DNA of 64,000 nt from Engraulis encrasicolus (Eukaryota > Chordata > Actinopteri > Clupeiformes > Engraulidae): contig NC_085869.1 in the NCBI RefSeq assembly GCF_034702125.1, forward strand, positions 55,295,220-55,359,219. The letters run 5' to 3'. The notes under the pieces were generated by a model. The model was not told the DNA's origin, did not search any database, and was given only the letters and a program-made list of their open reading frames with translations. Shown here piece by piece: positions 11,996-44,191 of this stretch (position 1 is the first letter of the stretch; each line of letters opens with the position of its first letter). The position numbers were made by a program, and so were the translations under genes.

Positions 11996-13109
11996 AAGTA
12001 GGACACCAATGTGGCGCCAGAGTATATTAATGGCCATTTATAATTACACAGCTGTGTCCATTGTCCATTTAATTCTTGCTTATCTTTTTCATTGTAAAGC
12101 CTCTCTTATAATCATGCTGTTACCAAAATGGCATTCAATTAGTCTATGTCTAGTACTATGTTACTCAGAGTCTCGGTAATGTCAAAGCAATGTTGTCATG
12201 AAGTAGTTGATGTGCATGTAGTATGATAAAGGTATAGTAGGTGCAGTAGGATGTAGTAGAGCTCATTCAGCAGACAGTGAGTTGGATCGCCGGCGATCCC
12301 ACCTGCTAGCCAGGCCATGCCCTCCTACTGAAGCAGATTTGAAAGTCGATGATAATCAGGCTACCCACCTGCATGCAAGTGTTACACCCAGCAAAGTGAG
12401 CAGAGCCTGCTGTTACTCATGCTTGTTGTATACCTGCTTTTCCTCAGCATTCAATAGATACTATGTATGCATGGTTCAGAATATATCCCCATAATGCACG
12501 CCGTACCACCAGTGGCACGCTGTAATAGTCATTGAAAGGTTCATTACTATAGTACTACTCTACTATGACATAACAGAGGGCCTTTAAAATAATGTACAAT
12601 GACTCATTGCCATTCTGGTAACAGCAAATGTATTATGCATTAAGCATGCTGAATTAAGACACTTATTTCTGCTTTCATGCATTTATTGAGCTGAATAGCC
12701 TTACATTCAATAATATATTGCCATGAGAGTGTTCTGTTTCAGAGGGAGAGATGCATACGAGTGATAAGATACATAACTGTGCTGTGCATCCTCAGTGCAT
12801 CTGCAGTGTAGATGGCTGATTTTACAAATGGTTCATCAACCACAGATGGAAGTTGTATTAGTGGGGTGGTGGTGGGCTGGGAGATTCAGCACCCTGGACA
12901 GCTCTGGGTAAAATGGGGCCCTCTCTCACTGCTTTAAACTGCTTCTCTCTCCGCTCTGCTCTGCACTGCTCTACGATCCTCAAGCCACTTCAGCTAAAGC
13001 ACACTGCCACCTGCAGGGCAACACTTGCCATTGCAGCGTGGAGAAGAGAGGAAAAGCGTTGGTTGATGCAGTTTGGAAAACACAGGGTGACGGCTCATTC
13101 ACATACAAG

Positions 13110-13399
13110 CAGAGGTGTCAAAAGTAAAAGTACTTTTGTGGTGTACTTACAACACTAGCACATGACATTACATAGCTATTATATCATTTACTCCATTGTA
13201 CCTAATGAGAGAGACAGACTGTGTTATTACTGAAAAACACTGAAAACCTAACAAGGACCCACCACAAACTTGATCCAACCAGTGCAGAGTTAGCTAATCG
13301 TAAGACAAGTACATAGGTCTATTGGTTACCCAGATAAGTTACTTGTGTTGTGAAGGAAACGGTGTTTCTTTTTTTTTCCTTTTACCTTTGACACCTCTG
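13110..13399. mobile_element. hAT-type MITE (290 bp)
   Basis: Ends are CAGAGGTGTCAAAAGTAAAA and, in reverse complement, CAGAGGTGTCAAAGGTAAAA. Flanking 8-mers CATACAAG and CTTACAAG differ at one position, consistent with an old 8-bp target-site duplication. No coding capacity. Confidence 0.82.
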
Positions 13400-14180
13400 C
13401 TTACAAGGTTTGGGTGCGCCGGGATTGGAACTGGAAAGCGCAGGGGTTCAGCTGTCCTTTTCACACTCGACAGCCTGTGTGCGTTCTGTCTGTGGGAAAC
13501 AGCATCCAGTCCCAGCCCATACATTCGTACGGGAGCCCGCTCACAGCACGTGCACGCCCTTGCAGGAAACTGACTCTATTTAATAGAGTTCTATTTCCAA
13601 GTTGCAACGATGGATGATTCTCTTCAATAATGTCTGGTGAAGTGCACGTTTGCTGTGTGATTTTGAATTGTTCAAACAGTGTTTAGGCTGTTAGATGATG
13701 GGCACAAAGAGAACTGTGAAAACACATTACTGTAACTGAACACTTTTATTTCTTTTGACAGATAAATGCCCCACAGACTCCATTGCACATACCAGGGACA
13801 ATATCATTTATACTGTAAATTAAAAAGGTTACACAAATTTGCTATTGGTAATTTGTGACTCACCATCTCCATCTGCTGCCCATTTTACAGGTCACAGTAG
13901 CGTTTTGGAGAGCGCGCATATCCAGATAAAACGGGTGCCGGACTTAAACAGGATGAAACAAGGAAAGAAAGAAGGTCTGCACAGCAACATTGTGCAGAAC
14001 TTTTTTCTTTTCTTCTTTCATCTTAAAGTTCACTCCTACCCATCCACTAAAAACACAGCTGACATACAGAATATACGTGCACATTCCTTCAGGGCCGCTG
14101 GCAGCTTTTACCGGGCCCGGGACAAAATCATTTGAAAGGGCCCCCCAAACAATAGATACATTGTAATGAGGATATGCTTA

Positions 14181-14501
14181 AAGGGCCGTACACACACGTC
14201 GCTACTAGTTACTTGCTCAGCGAATTAAGTCAATAGAATGTCGATGTGTTCCAGCGAGACTCGCAGGCGAGTATGCAAGTACTGTACAAGCGATGCGATG
14301 TGGGCAGATCCCGAGTTGAAAATATTTTATCTTTGAGCGAGGCGAGTAAGCGAGTAACCAATTGGAATGCAGAGTTCGGTACTTCTCGCCTGTTCATTGG
14401 CAGTTAAACCCGAGGGAACTTTCAGCGAACGTTCCATGAAAGAGTGGCGAGTAGGCGAGCAAGCGAAAAGCTAGCTTTGAGTGTGTACAGCGCTTTACTG
14501 A
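14181..14501. mobile_element. MITE with ~18-bp inverted termini
   Basis: Left end AAAGGGCCGTACACAC and right end GTGTGTACAGCGCTTT are inverted copies of each other with two mismatches. The inside is rich in GCGAGT/ACTCGC words. The target-site duplication could not be fixed, so the superfamily is left open. Confidence 0.6.
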
Positions 14502-14510
14502 GTCATTAAC

Positions 14511-15075
14511 AGCACAGTGGGTTCACATACAGTGTCCAATCTCGCCCTCCAACCTGTGCCTGCAGTTCACCTATGGAGCGCTGTCGAGACAGCAGAGCCC
14601 ATAAGGCTGGCGCTAATAACTGACAATTGTGCTTGCTGTCGCCTGAAACTTGACAATATTACTGTAAGTTCTGAGAAACCAATGTGGATTTAAATGAAAT
14701 GTACAATAACCTGGGAATTATGTCCTTCTGATTTCTTACAGCTTTGGCATTTATGAGTGAGGCTCCGCTAGCATCTTGCTAACAAAATTGCTTTACGGCC
14801 GTCGTGATCACAGCAATGCAGCTGGCCGACCAATCCAAACGCTAAGTGCTGTTTGACAGGATAATTTATCCTGCCTTTGGGAAAAATAAAATGAAATGAT
14901 GACACCAATTCTCTCCCAAAGCAATGGCAGCGTCTGTGGTTGAGCTCCATGGGACCCCATTCATTCTAACAGCCTCTGCGCTCCTTGGCGCTCCTCTGCG
15001 CTGTCTGGATGGCGCCACTTAGTGGACAGTACCACCCGGGAAAAAGTTGCGAGATTCCTCTCTCGTACCACCCAT
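14511..15075. repeat. Dispersed repeat, copy A (uninterrupted)
   Basis: About 560 bp closely similar to 41648-41742 joined to 42473-43030. Shared landmarks are CACAGTGGGTT, GAGCGCTGTCGAGACAGCAG, GGCATTTATGAGT and GGATGGCGCCAC. This copy preserves the empty target site of the miniature LTR element: AGCCCATAAGGCTGG at about 14597-14611, with TAAG at 14602-14605. Confidence 0.8.
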
Positions 15076-16032
15076 AGACCCTCTCTGTTAACAGGCACAG
15101 GTGGTTTCACCTAACCACTTCCACGGTCCATTAGCAGAAAAACTCAACTTGCAAAATCTGACGACTGTGAACAAACATTGCAAAAAGAAAGTTATATGGG
15201 ATGATTGGCTGTAAGTATCTCAGCAGACATGATCATGTGTTTTTAAAAAATATATGTTTTCATGCCTTGGGAGAGGGAGATAGGGGTTTTATGGCACTCT
15301 GGGGTGTGTTTCTCGAACTGTTTCCTAGGTTAACATTAAACTACAAACTTTCTTCAGTAGGGTAATATATGTTTATTTCTCAAAACCCTCCTACTCCCGT
15401 AGTACACCAAAAGTGTCCACACCTCAACTGGTACTACTACTACTTGTTCACTTACCGGGCAAATACACAAGATCAAGCGACTCATGAAAGTAGCCAACTG
15501 GTTGGCTACTTCGCTTTCAAGAAACACACCCCTGAAGGCATCTCAACAGGCACCTGTAGAACTGCCGGGCACATCTTTAACAAATGCATTTCTTAAGACA
15601 TCTATAAGTTTAACCTTACCTTTTTCTATCCACCATATTATCCGTGGTTACAAGCGTGGCAGCATTATAATTTGGTTAACAGTTGCTAGTGCTAAATCAT
15701 TCAGAAGGGCTCTGGGCAGCCTAACAGAAAGTGGCAGACTGTAAAAGCTGTGGTACCACAACATAGAAATGGGTGGGGTTAGAGGGCATGGTAATAACGT
15801 GGATAACCCACACCCAGATAGGAACCAAAGAATCCTCTATTAGAGGAAGACAAATCAAACTCCGCCCACCCAATGCAAAGGAGTGTGCTCAAGTTTGGTC
15901 TCCTAAGGGGGCATTGTCCCCTCCTTCTTCTCTTTCTGTGGTGTTTGGTGGCGTCACATGAATCCAGGAAAAGAATGGGCTTAATGTATCTTACTCTAAA
16001 TGAAGATTCTTTGTAGCAACCCTTCCATCCCA

Positions 16033-37258
<21,226 letters not shown>

Positions 37259-37492
37259 CCTTTAACTCCTTGATCAGATCTCCAACAGTCACTCTCACCC
37301 TCTTCTTTGATGAGTATGAATTCAACACCCTGGCTAGGAGCCAACTTTTTTTTACACTCTTTTGTTTTTGGGTGGGTGTTCTTGGTCCTGTTGAATAAGC
37401 ACTAGGAAATGTTCTCTGTTTTTTTTCTACCTTCACCACCTGGCTCTTCTAGGGGCGTGTTCCACTTCACACCCCTGTTTTTAACAGAGGAA

Positions 37493-37648
37493 GGGTGCTA
37501 CAAAGGACAGGTGCTACAGAGGACAGGTGCTCCAGAGGACAGGTGCTCCAGAGGAAGAGGACAGGTGCTCCAGAGGAAGAGGACAGGTGCTCCAGAGGAA
37601 GAGGAAGGGTCCTAAAGAGGACAGGTGCTCCAGAGGAAGGGTCCTACA
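37493..37648. repeat. Minisatellite of ACAGGTGCTCCAGAGGA units
   Basis: About eight units of 18-27 bp built from ACAGGTGCTCCAGAGGAAGA, some lacking the GAAGAG extension, just upstream of slc23a3 exon 1. Confidence 0.88.
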
Positions 37649-38404
37649 GACATGCATGTGTGCTCCATCTTCTCGACATCTACTATCCACACTCGCCTGA
37701 GGCGTAACTTGTGAGAAGGCACTTTGGTCAGCAGTGTGATCTCCCCACACCAACCCTACAGTCCCAGCAAATTAGCTATAGCAAATTAGCCTACTCCAGG
37801 AGCTGTACCAAAGCAGTTAAGAAGTACTAAACATCAGCAGCTGTACGAGTTGCATCTACAGCTCAGTTGAGACGAGCTGAGACACACTTGGAGAGGATTT
37901 CATGGATGATCAAAAACCTCACTGACCAGTAGCCTTTATGCTCACACTCATTGCATTAGCTGTTTCACGAGCCTCTCCTCTCCTCCCTCCTCCTCCCCTG
38001 TCTCACAATGGCCACATTGGCCAACGACCTTTGGTCTAACAGTTACAAAATGTCCCATTTGTGATTAACCACAGGCAGACTCCCAGTACCAGGGCTGCTG
38101 ACAGCTTTGGCAGGGCCTGGAACAAAGTCACCTGGAAGGGTCTCCCACTTCATACATTCAATGTAATGGGTAACCTGGGCACTCTCTTTTTCCCGGGCCC
38201 GGGACGACTGACCCCTTTATCCCCCGTGTTGGCTTCCCTGCCCATAACAATAACACTCACTCACTCACTCACTGAGACCCAAAACTCACTTACTCAGTAG
38301 GAGCTGCCTGAGACAATACAGGGCATGCTCTAATGTTTCTGGGTTAGTAGGACATTAGTAAATGTAAATTACAGAAGCTGTGGGGTGTGTGCAAATGTGT
38401 CTGT

Positions 38405-38407
<3 letters not shown>

Positions 38408-38451
<44 letters not shown>

Positions 38452-38475
38452 CGTGCGTGAGTGCGTGCGTGCGTG
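38408..38475. repeat. (GT)n/(GTGC)n microsatellite
   Basis: About 19 GT units followed by GTGC/GTGA units. Confidence 0.94.
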
Positions 38476-38943
38476 TGAATGCAGGGTAAAAGTTAAAACA
38501 CAGATTTTCCAAGGCTATATTTTGTACCACACACACTCAAACACCTGCACACAAAGGCAGAGAAGAGAAGAGACGCCCATGTCCATCTTTGATGCCTTGT
38601 CTTCCCCATGTAGTTTATTAGCACACTCGCTCACTACAGCAATGTGAAAAGAACACGCACACACACACACAAAGAATGCTAAACTGTGCCCAGACCAAAG
38701 CAAACCCTAATCTTACCCTTATGAAAATCAACCATGGTTTTAATGCAGTAACCATGGTTCAATGGTATGTCATGGTTACTCTAAGTAGGCCTACTCTGAA
38801 CCAATCATAGTATTAATATGGCTTATACATGATTTTTGGGTTTTACCATTGTTTTACTATGAAAACTATGGATCATGGTTATTCATGATTTTCATGGTTT
38901 TTTTGAGTATGGTGGTGGTTACCGTAAAATAACATGAAAACCA

Positions 38944-39140
38944 TACGGGCAGCCGTGGTTAGGGAGTTGGACTGAAGATCACAGAGTTTCAGGTTCAAAT
39001 TCCACCCTTACCTCTCCCCACACCTCCATCCATGGCTGAAGTGCCCTTGAGCAAGGCAGCTAACCCCACATTGCTTCAAGGACTGTCAGCAATATGCGCG
39101 TTGGGTAAAGGCAGCTAAGTCAGCTAAGTGTAATTTCATG
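38944..39140 (+). mobile_element. tRNA-derived SINE
   Basis: Starts GGGCAGCCGTGGTTAGGGAG (A box), has a B-box-like GGTTCAAATTCC, then CTCCATCCATGGCTGAAGTG and CCTTGAGCAAGGCAGCTAAC, and ends in the GTCAGCTAAGTGTAATTTCA tail. Same family as 45456-45690. Confidence 0.82.
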
Positions 39141-39184
39141 GATCATTATAAACCATGGTAAAACCATGGTTAATTTTATAGTGA

Positions 39185-39533
39185 AAGGTACACTGTGCAG
39201 GAAATGGTCAAAAAAGGTAGGCTAGGGCCTACTGCAACTACGCTGCTCATTGAAACTGTGTTGCCTATTGTCAAATTTGATCTTTTCATGAAAGTTTACT
39301 AAGTAATTAACTAATATTTTCTGGCATGGCCCAAGTACAGTTATTTTGCAGCTAAAAATGGCTATTTCTGGAAATTAAAAATGGCGGACCATGGAGAAGA
39401 TCGCCCTTTTCATGTATGACAAGTGCAATTTTTCCAGTCATAATGCATGGTCGTGCTAAGAATTCATGAAAAAGGTGACATTAGTTCATTAGACATTCTG
39501 GAAATAAACAACTAAAAATCTTACACAGTGTAC
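39185..39533. mobile_element. MITE with GGTACACTGTG/CACAGTGTAC ends
   Basis: Left AAGGTACACTGTGCAGG and right TTACACAGTGTAC are imperfect inverted repeats. A related partial copy is at 44209-44366 (shared AAGTGCAATTTT, TTCATGAAAAAGGT, CTGGAAATAAAC). The class was not determined. Confidence 0.65.
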
Positions 39534-41647
39534 AAACCATACACCTAGCCTGGGCTAACATTCTCGAAACCTTCGTTGCTAACTAAGGTAGCAACTAACG
39601 ACCCAGGTGCGACAAAACTGTTTCTGGAACACTTCGTTCGGACTTACAAAGTCCCAATGTTTACAAGTAATGTAGTTAGTCGTTCGTCCGATGTTGGTGC
39701 GAACGACTCAGGTGTTCCTGCAAAACGAAGTAGTGGCTGTTCGTTAGTACTACTGTCGGAATTGGAACGAATAGCATGGTTAGCTAGTTCACCTTTGTTT
39801 TGGGAAGCACGTCACTCTTGCTCGTGGTTTGGGGCGGGTTCAGGCAGAGTTCAAGCAACATCGATCGATTACTGCCACCAAGTGCACAAGCCTCCGACCC
39901 ATACTACACCAAATGTCTAGTCATGTTACGAACAGGGCTGAAAAAAACCCCACCAACACAATATTCAAATAGGGGACAAAATATTGTCCAAATATAGTAG
40001 GAAATTATATGTTCCACTATCGTGCTTCACAAGCTCCGATCAATCAAAGCTGCGCCAAAAAAAGAACCGTTTGATTGCCATCGGGATTTGAACCCACACC
40101 AAAAGCAGCATCTCACATGAATGCAGATTATTTAATTGCTCACATATCTCCACACATAACAAAGCCAATAGCACATTTTGATTAAACTCCAACAAGCATA
40201 GGCTACATGGAAATACGTGTAGCCTCTAAGTTGCCATTGCGAAATGCGCTGTTCACTATTATTTTTAAAAGGCACCAGTGTGCGGTGATCCTTCTTGTAG
40301 GCCTATTCCTTGCATTGTAGGCTATGCCTTAGTCCACAAGAACTCCAAACTACATCGTAGGCTACAACAAGTTCAAAAATGGACATTATGCAACTGCCCT
40401 AGTATGTTGAAATAGTGCGTAATGGAAAGGCACTCGGAGAGGCGAGCGTGATGACACTTCTTCGCGTTACTAGGTCTTAAGTCATAGTATTCATATTCTT
40501 CTTTTCATTTCAATTCTACTATTGTAATACAAGTCTGTCACAAGCAGCCGGCCAATAGGCTACTGTTAAATCAAATGTTGTTTCAGCAGTGAGCACACTC
40601 CAAATAGCGCCATGGCCATGAACCAACACAGCGCATCGTGTCATTCTTTCTCTATCTGTGTGAATTGGGCCATCGTTTTGTGTTTTTGTAAAATACAGGT
40701 GAAAAGCAATTTGACTTGGCCTTAATGTGACTGCGTGCGTGGTTGCGAGGCAAAGACTCTCGGATGCCAGAGCTCCACAAGCGCGCCCAACAGCACGCGT
40801 GATCGGCCACTTTACGCACACACACAGAGGTTGGATAAACAGTTGCGCAGAGGAATAGGCACCTGCGCTTAATGTAGGCCTATCTTACTGAGGGAATCAA
40901 AATCTTGTCACACTTAAAATGCCTTCGCGCTTACCATTCACCGCCCATTGCTCTTCATTGATGGTGATGTGTAGACCGACATTTGGTTACTGCATTTAAT
41001 GGGGTGGATTTTGGGGATATGATTGTGTTAACAGGTCTTTTCCGACGTTGAAGGACTTTGAATGTGCCATGTTTACAGACATTAACGGCCCCTTCCATAG
41101 GTCCCTTCCTGCGCGTCTTTATGTACAACGGCAATAATGGCAGTTCCACCCGCTTACGTTGCGCGTAAAGACGCGTGTAGACTGGAAAATTAAATAAACA
41201 TTCTGATATGTTTTATTCATTCTCAAGCGTAATTTCAGTTATCATTTCAAGCAGCATTTAACTGCAATCTGCCTGGCCATGACCTGTTGAAAGTGTTGCG
41301 TTGTCCATGAGCGTGAGAATGACTTCGCTTGCCGTTCTGGAAAAAAGATGTGATGGGTGGTTATTCTATAGCCTAGGGCTATATCCACCTGGGATTGAAC
41401 TCACGCCTCCGATAAGGAAACGGCAAACGTGTATGGAATTCCGACATTCTAACCACTCACTCACCAACCGTGTTTCCATATTAGTGGTAGGCTAGCCTAC
41501 AATATTAAACATTATAGGCTATGCAAAATCTAAGTAAAAATAATCCATGGTGGATTGTAATGTCACATTTGGTAACTGCAGTTGAAGAGGGGTGAAGTCG
41601 GGGACATGATTGTGTTGACAAAGATTTGTGGATTTTGATAGATGTAT

Positions 41648-43030
41648 AGCACAGTGGGTTTACATACAGTGTTGAATCTCGCCCTCAAACCCGTGCCTGC
41701 AGTTCACCTAGGGAGCGCTGTCGAGACAGCAGAGCTCATAAGTGTAACGGAGGCTAACTAGCACAGAGTTGGCGTGGAACGTTGGTAAACCTCCCTCCGA
41801 TAGCCTCATACAGTCTCGTGCCGTTGGGCCGAGAGACTAGTCTCTTGGCCCAGCGGTATAGTACTGTGTCTCCCATTGCCGAACCGTTGTAGTTGACGAG
41901 GTCGCACGTTCGATCCCCGAGGGGGGTGAACAGGTGCAAGATGAGCTCCGTCACAGTGGTGCCGCTGACCCGGGATGGGAGTGAGGTTTAAGGGGGAGAG
42001 TGTAACGGAGGCTAACTAGCACAGAGTTGGCGTGGAACGTTGGTAAACCTCCCTCCGATAGCCTCATACAGTCTCGTGCCGTTGGGCCGAGAGACTAGTC
42101 TCTTGGCCCAGCGGTATCGTACTGTGTCTTCCATCGCCGAACCGTTGTAGTTGACGAGGTCGCACGTTCGATCCCCGAGGGGGGTGAACAGGTGCAAGAT
42201 GACCTCCGTCACAGTGGTGCCGTATGACCCGGGATGGGAGTGAGGTTTAAGGGGGAGAGTGTAACGGAGGCTAACTAGCACAGAGTTGGCGTGGAACGTT
42301 GGTAAACCTCCCTCCGATAGCCTCATACAGTCTCGTGCCGTTGGGCCGAGAGACTAGTCTCTTGGCCCAGCGGTATAGTACTGTGTCTCCCATTGCCGAA
42401 CCGTTGTAGTTGCCGAGGTCGCACGTTCGATCCCCGAGGGGGGTGAACAGGTGCAAGATGACCTCCGTCACATAAGGCTGGCGCTAATAGCCTAACTGAC
42501 AATTGTGCTCGCTGTCTGCTGAAACTTGACAATATTAGGCTACTGTAAGTTCTGAGAAACCAATGTGGATTTAAATGAAATGTACAATAACCTTGGAATT
42601 ATGTCCTTCTGATTTCCTACAGCGTTGGCATTTATGAGTCAGGCTCCGCTAGCATCTTGCTAACAAAATTGCTTTACGGTCGTCGTGATCACAGCAATGC
42701 AGCCGGCCGACCAATCTAAACGCAGTGTGTGAAGCCACTCGTGACGTCATATTGACAATAAAGACGTATTTTACAAAGATCCAGCAAGTTTAAACATTCA
42801 AACTAACTGCTGTTTGAAAGGATAATCTATCCTGCCTTTTGGAAAAATAAAATGAAACGATGATACCAATTCTCTCCCAAAGCAATGGCAGCATCGTGGT
42901 TGAGCTCCATGCGACCCCATTCATTTCAACAGCCTCTGCGCTCCTTGGCGCTCCTCTGCGCTGTCTGGATGGCGCCACATAGTGGACAGTACCACCCGGA
43001 AAAAGTAGCGAGATTCCTCTCTCGTATTAC
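41648..43030. repeat. Dispersed repeat, copy B, split by the miniature LTR element
   Basis: 41648-41742 and 42473-43030 together correspond to copy A at 14511-15075. The split point is the TAAG present once in copy A and twice here, on either side of 41743-42472. Confidence 0.8.
41743..42472 (+). mobile_element. Miniature LTR retrotransposon (TRIM) with tRNA-like LTRs: LTR-internal-LTR-internal-LTR
   Basis: Three LTRs of 213 bp each (41743-41955, 42001-42213, 42260-42472), almost identical, begin TGTAACGGAG and end CTCCGTCACA. They are separated by internal segments of 45 and 46 bp (41956-42000 and 42214-42259). Each internal segment begins, after one base, with TGGTGCCG..TGACCCGGGAT, a plausible tRNA primer-binding site, and ends in the purine tract AAGGGGGAGAG just before the next LTR. 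TAAG flanks the unit as a 4-bp target duplication (41739-41742 and 42473-42476). Each LTR contains TGGCCCAGCGGT (A-box-like, 41846-41857 in the first) and GTTCGATCCCC (B-box-like, 41908-41918), a tRNA-type internal Pol III promoter. There is no coding capacity. The features match the TRIM group called Helenus. Confidence 0.88.
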
Positions 43031-43033
43031 CCT

Positions 43034-43333
43034 TAGGGTGCATCCCAATATGTGTCATTGCCTCCTCCACTTGTGCTTGTCTCCTCGTCCCTCCTCCTGG
43101 CCCCTCCTCCGTGGAGAAAACGATAAAGTTTCCCAGCTGTCAGCCTCGCCACAACAACTTTTGAGGGACTGTTTTTCATTCACCATCCCAATTGCAAATG
43201 AGAAAAAGACTTTACAATTGAGCTTTTGCAAGATATTGAAATATAATGCTGTTGTCAGTGATGTCATCATGACGAGAAGCAAGTGGAGGAGGCAAGTGGA
43301 GGAGGCAAGGTCACATATTGGGATGCACGCATA
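43034..43333. mobile_element. MITE with GTGCATCCCAATATG ends, copy 1
   Basis: Left GGGTGCATCCCAATATGTG and right CACATATTGGGATGCAC are inverted repeats. The inside contains AACGATAAAGTTTCCCAGCT and TTTGCAAGATATTGAAATAT. A sister copy is at 57195-57506, and a reversed fragment is at 45690-45885. Confidence 0.75.
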
Positions 43334-44009
43334 AACTCTCTCTTGTGTATAGCCTGAATTTGACAGGCACTGTGTGGTACAGCGTCACAGCTTTGCGACA
43401 AATGCACCCGAGCTGAGGCGAGACACTCCGAGCATTTCCGAAAACTTCATCGTGCGTCTGAACTTACTTGGTTGGAATTTCATCGCACTTACTTCGTACC
43501 TACATCGGACCACGTTGGTCTGAGGGTTTCGAGAAATCATAGTTGTTGGTTAGTTGTTGTGTCGGACTTCGTTCGTACTTACTTGGTCCGAAGGCTAATT
43601 TTGGTCGGATTCGAGAAATCCACCCCTGGTTGTCACAGACGGTGCGTTTGTGTACACAAACTACCACCAGACTACCACTCTCCACCAGGGGGCTCCAGAG
43701 CTATACACACGCACCGTCAGTGAGAACCAGGCTAAGTCAAACCATGATAGAACCATAGTAAAAAAAATGCTGAACTATGCTAAAAAAAACCATGAAATTT
43801 TTTTTTTACCATAGTCTATTTTCATAAGGGCTGGCCCCTTGTTGTTAGTATGCTTCTAAAAAGCGCAGTTGGGAAATTGCATTGCAAACAACAAAGTACT
43901 TAATGAAGCCTACTACTTGTATAGCAAGACTTGTACTCTGCTGTTGCCATCGGAAGCAATTCTTTCACATGGATGTCAGTGAGAACAGAACAGTGGTTTA
44001 TTTTGAAGT

Positions 44010-44191
44010 ATTTTTGGGGGCTTTTCAGCCTTTATTGTTTTTTTGCGAGACAGGATAGTGAAGGAGAGACAGGAAGTGAGCTGGGAGAGAGAGTTGGGGA
44101 AGGACCGGCAAACGACCTGGACCGGGAATCGAACCCGGGTCAGCCGAGTGGTAAACGTGTGCCCTACCATATCAGTCACGGTAGGGCCAAC
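44010..44191 (-). mobile_element. tRNA-derived SINE
   Basis: On the minus strand: GGCCCTACCGTGACTGATAT (A-box side), GGGTTCGATTCCCGG (strong B box), then CTCTCTCCCAGCTCACTTCC and a tail ending CAATAAAGGCTGAAAAGCCC. It looks like a tRNA gene over 70 bp, but the family tail shows it is a SINE. Confidence 0.85.

Larger units (their letters stand above)
8404..16032. other. Intergenic region between ihh and slc23a3
   Basis: No protein-coding exon could be supported in this 7.6 kb. It contains CA and GA microsatellites, a 31-bp minisatellite, one SINE tail, a hAT MITE, a second MITE and a dispersed repeat, listed separately. In tetrapods NHEJ1 lies between IHH and SLC23A3. No recognisable XLF/NHEJ1 exon was found here. 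Confidence 0.6.
38717..43831. mobile_element. MITE with ACCATGGTT-rich interior, pulled apart by nested insertions
   Basis: Left end CCCTTATGAAAATCAACCAT and right end ATTTTCATAAGGG are inverted copies. Both flanking interiors (38730-39180 and 43735-43815) consist of ACCATGGTT/ACCATAG words. Between them lie a SINE, other MITEs, a dispersed repeat and the miniature LTR element, so the unit was probably a few hundred bp before the insertions. The outer boundaries are inferred from the termini; no target duplication was confirmed. Confidence 0.5.

Noticed and set aside
11619..12179. 186-codon plus-strand frame
   Set aside because: It passes through CA/GT repeats and a SINE tail, with no conserved domain. 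Chance open frame.
41743..42472. Interpretation as a simple 258-bp tandem satellite
   Set aside because: The array ends exactly at LTR-type TG...CA termini, begins and ends with a complete 213-bp repeat, has a primer site and purine tract at the right places and a 4-bp duplication with a known empty site.
44095..44170. tRNA-like segment with a perfect GGTTCGATTCC B box (also at 45460, 56150 and 27270)
   Set aside because: Each is followed by the conserved SINE body and tail, and one has a target duplication. They are SINE heads, not functional tRNA genes.
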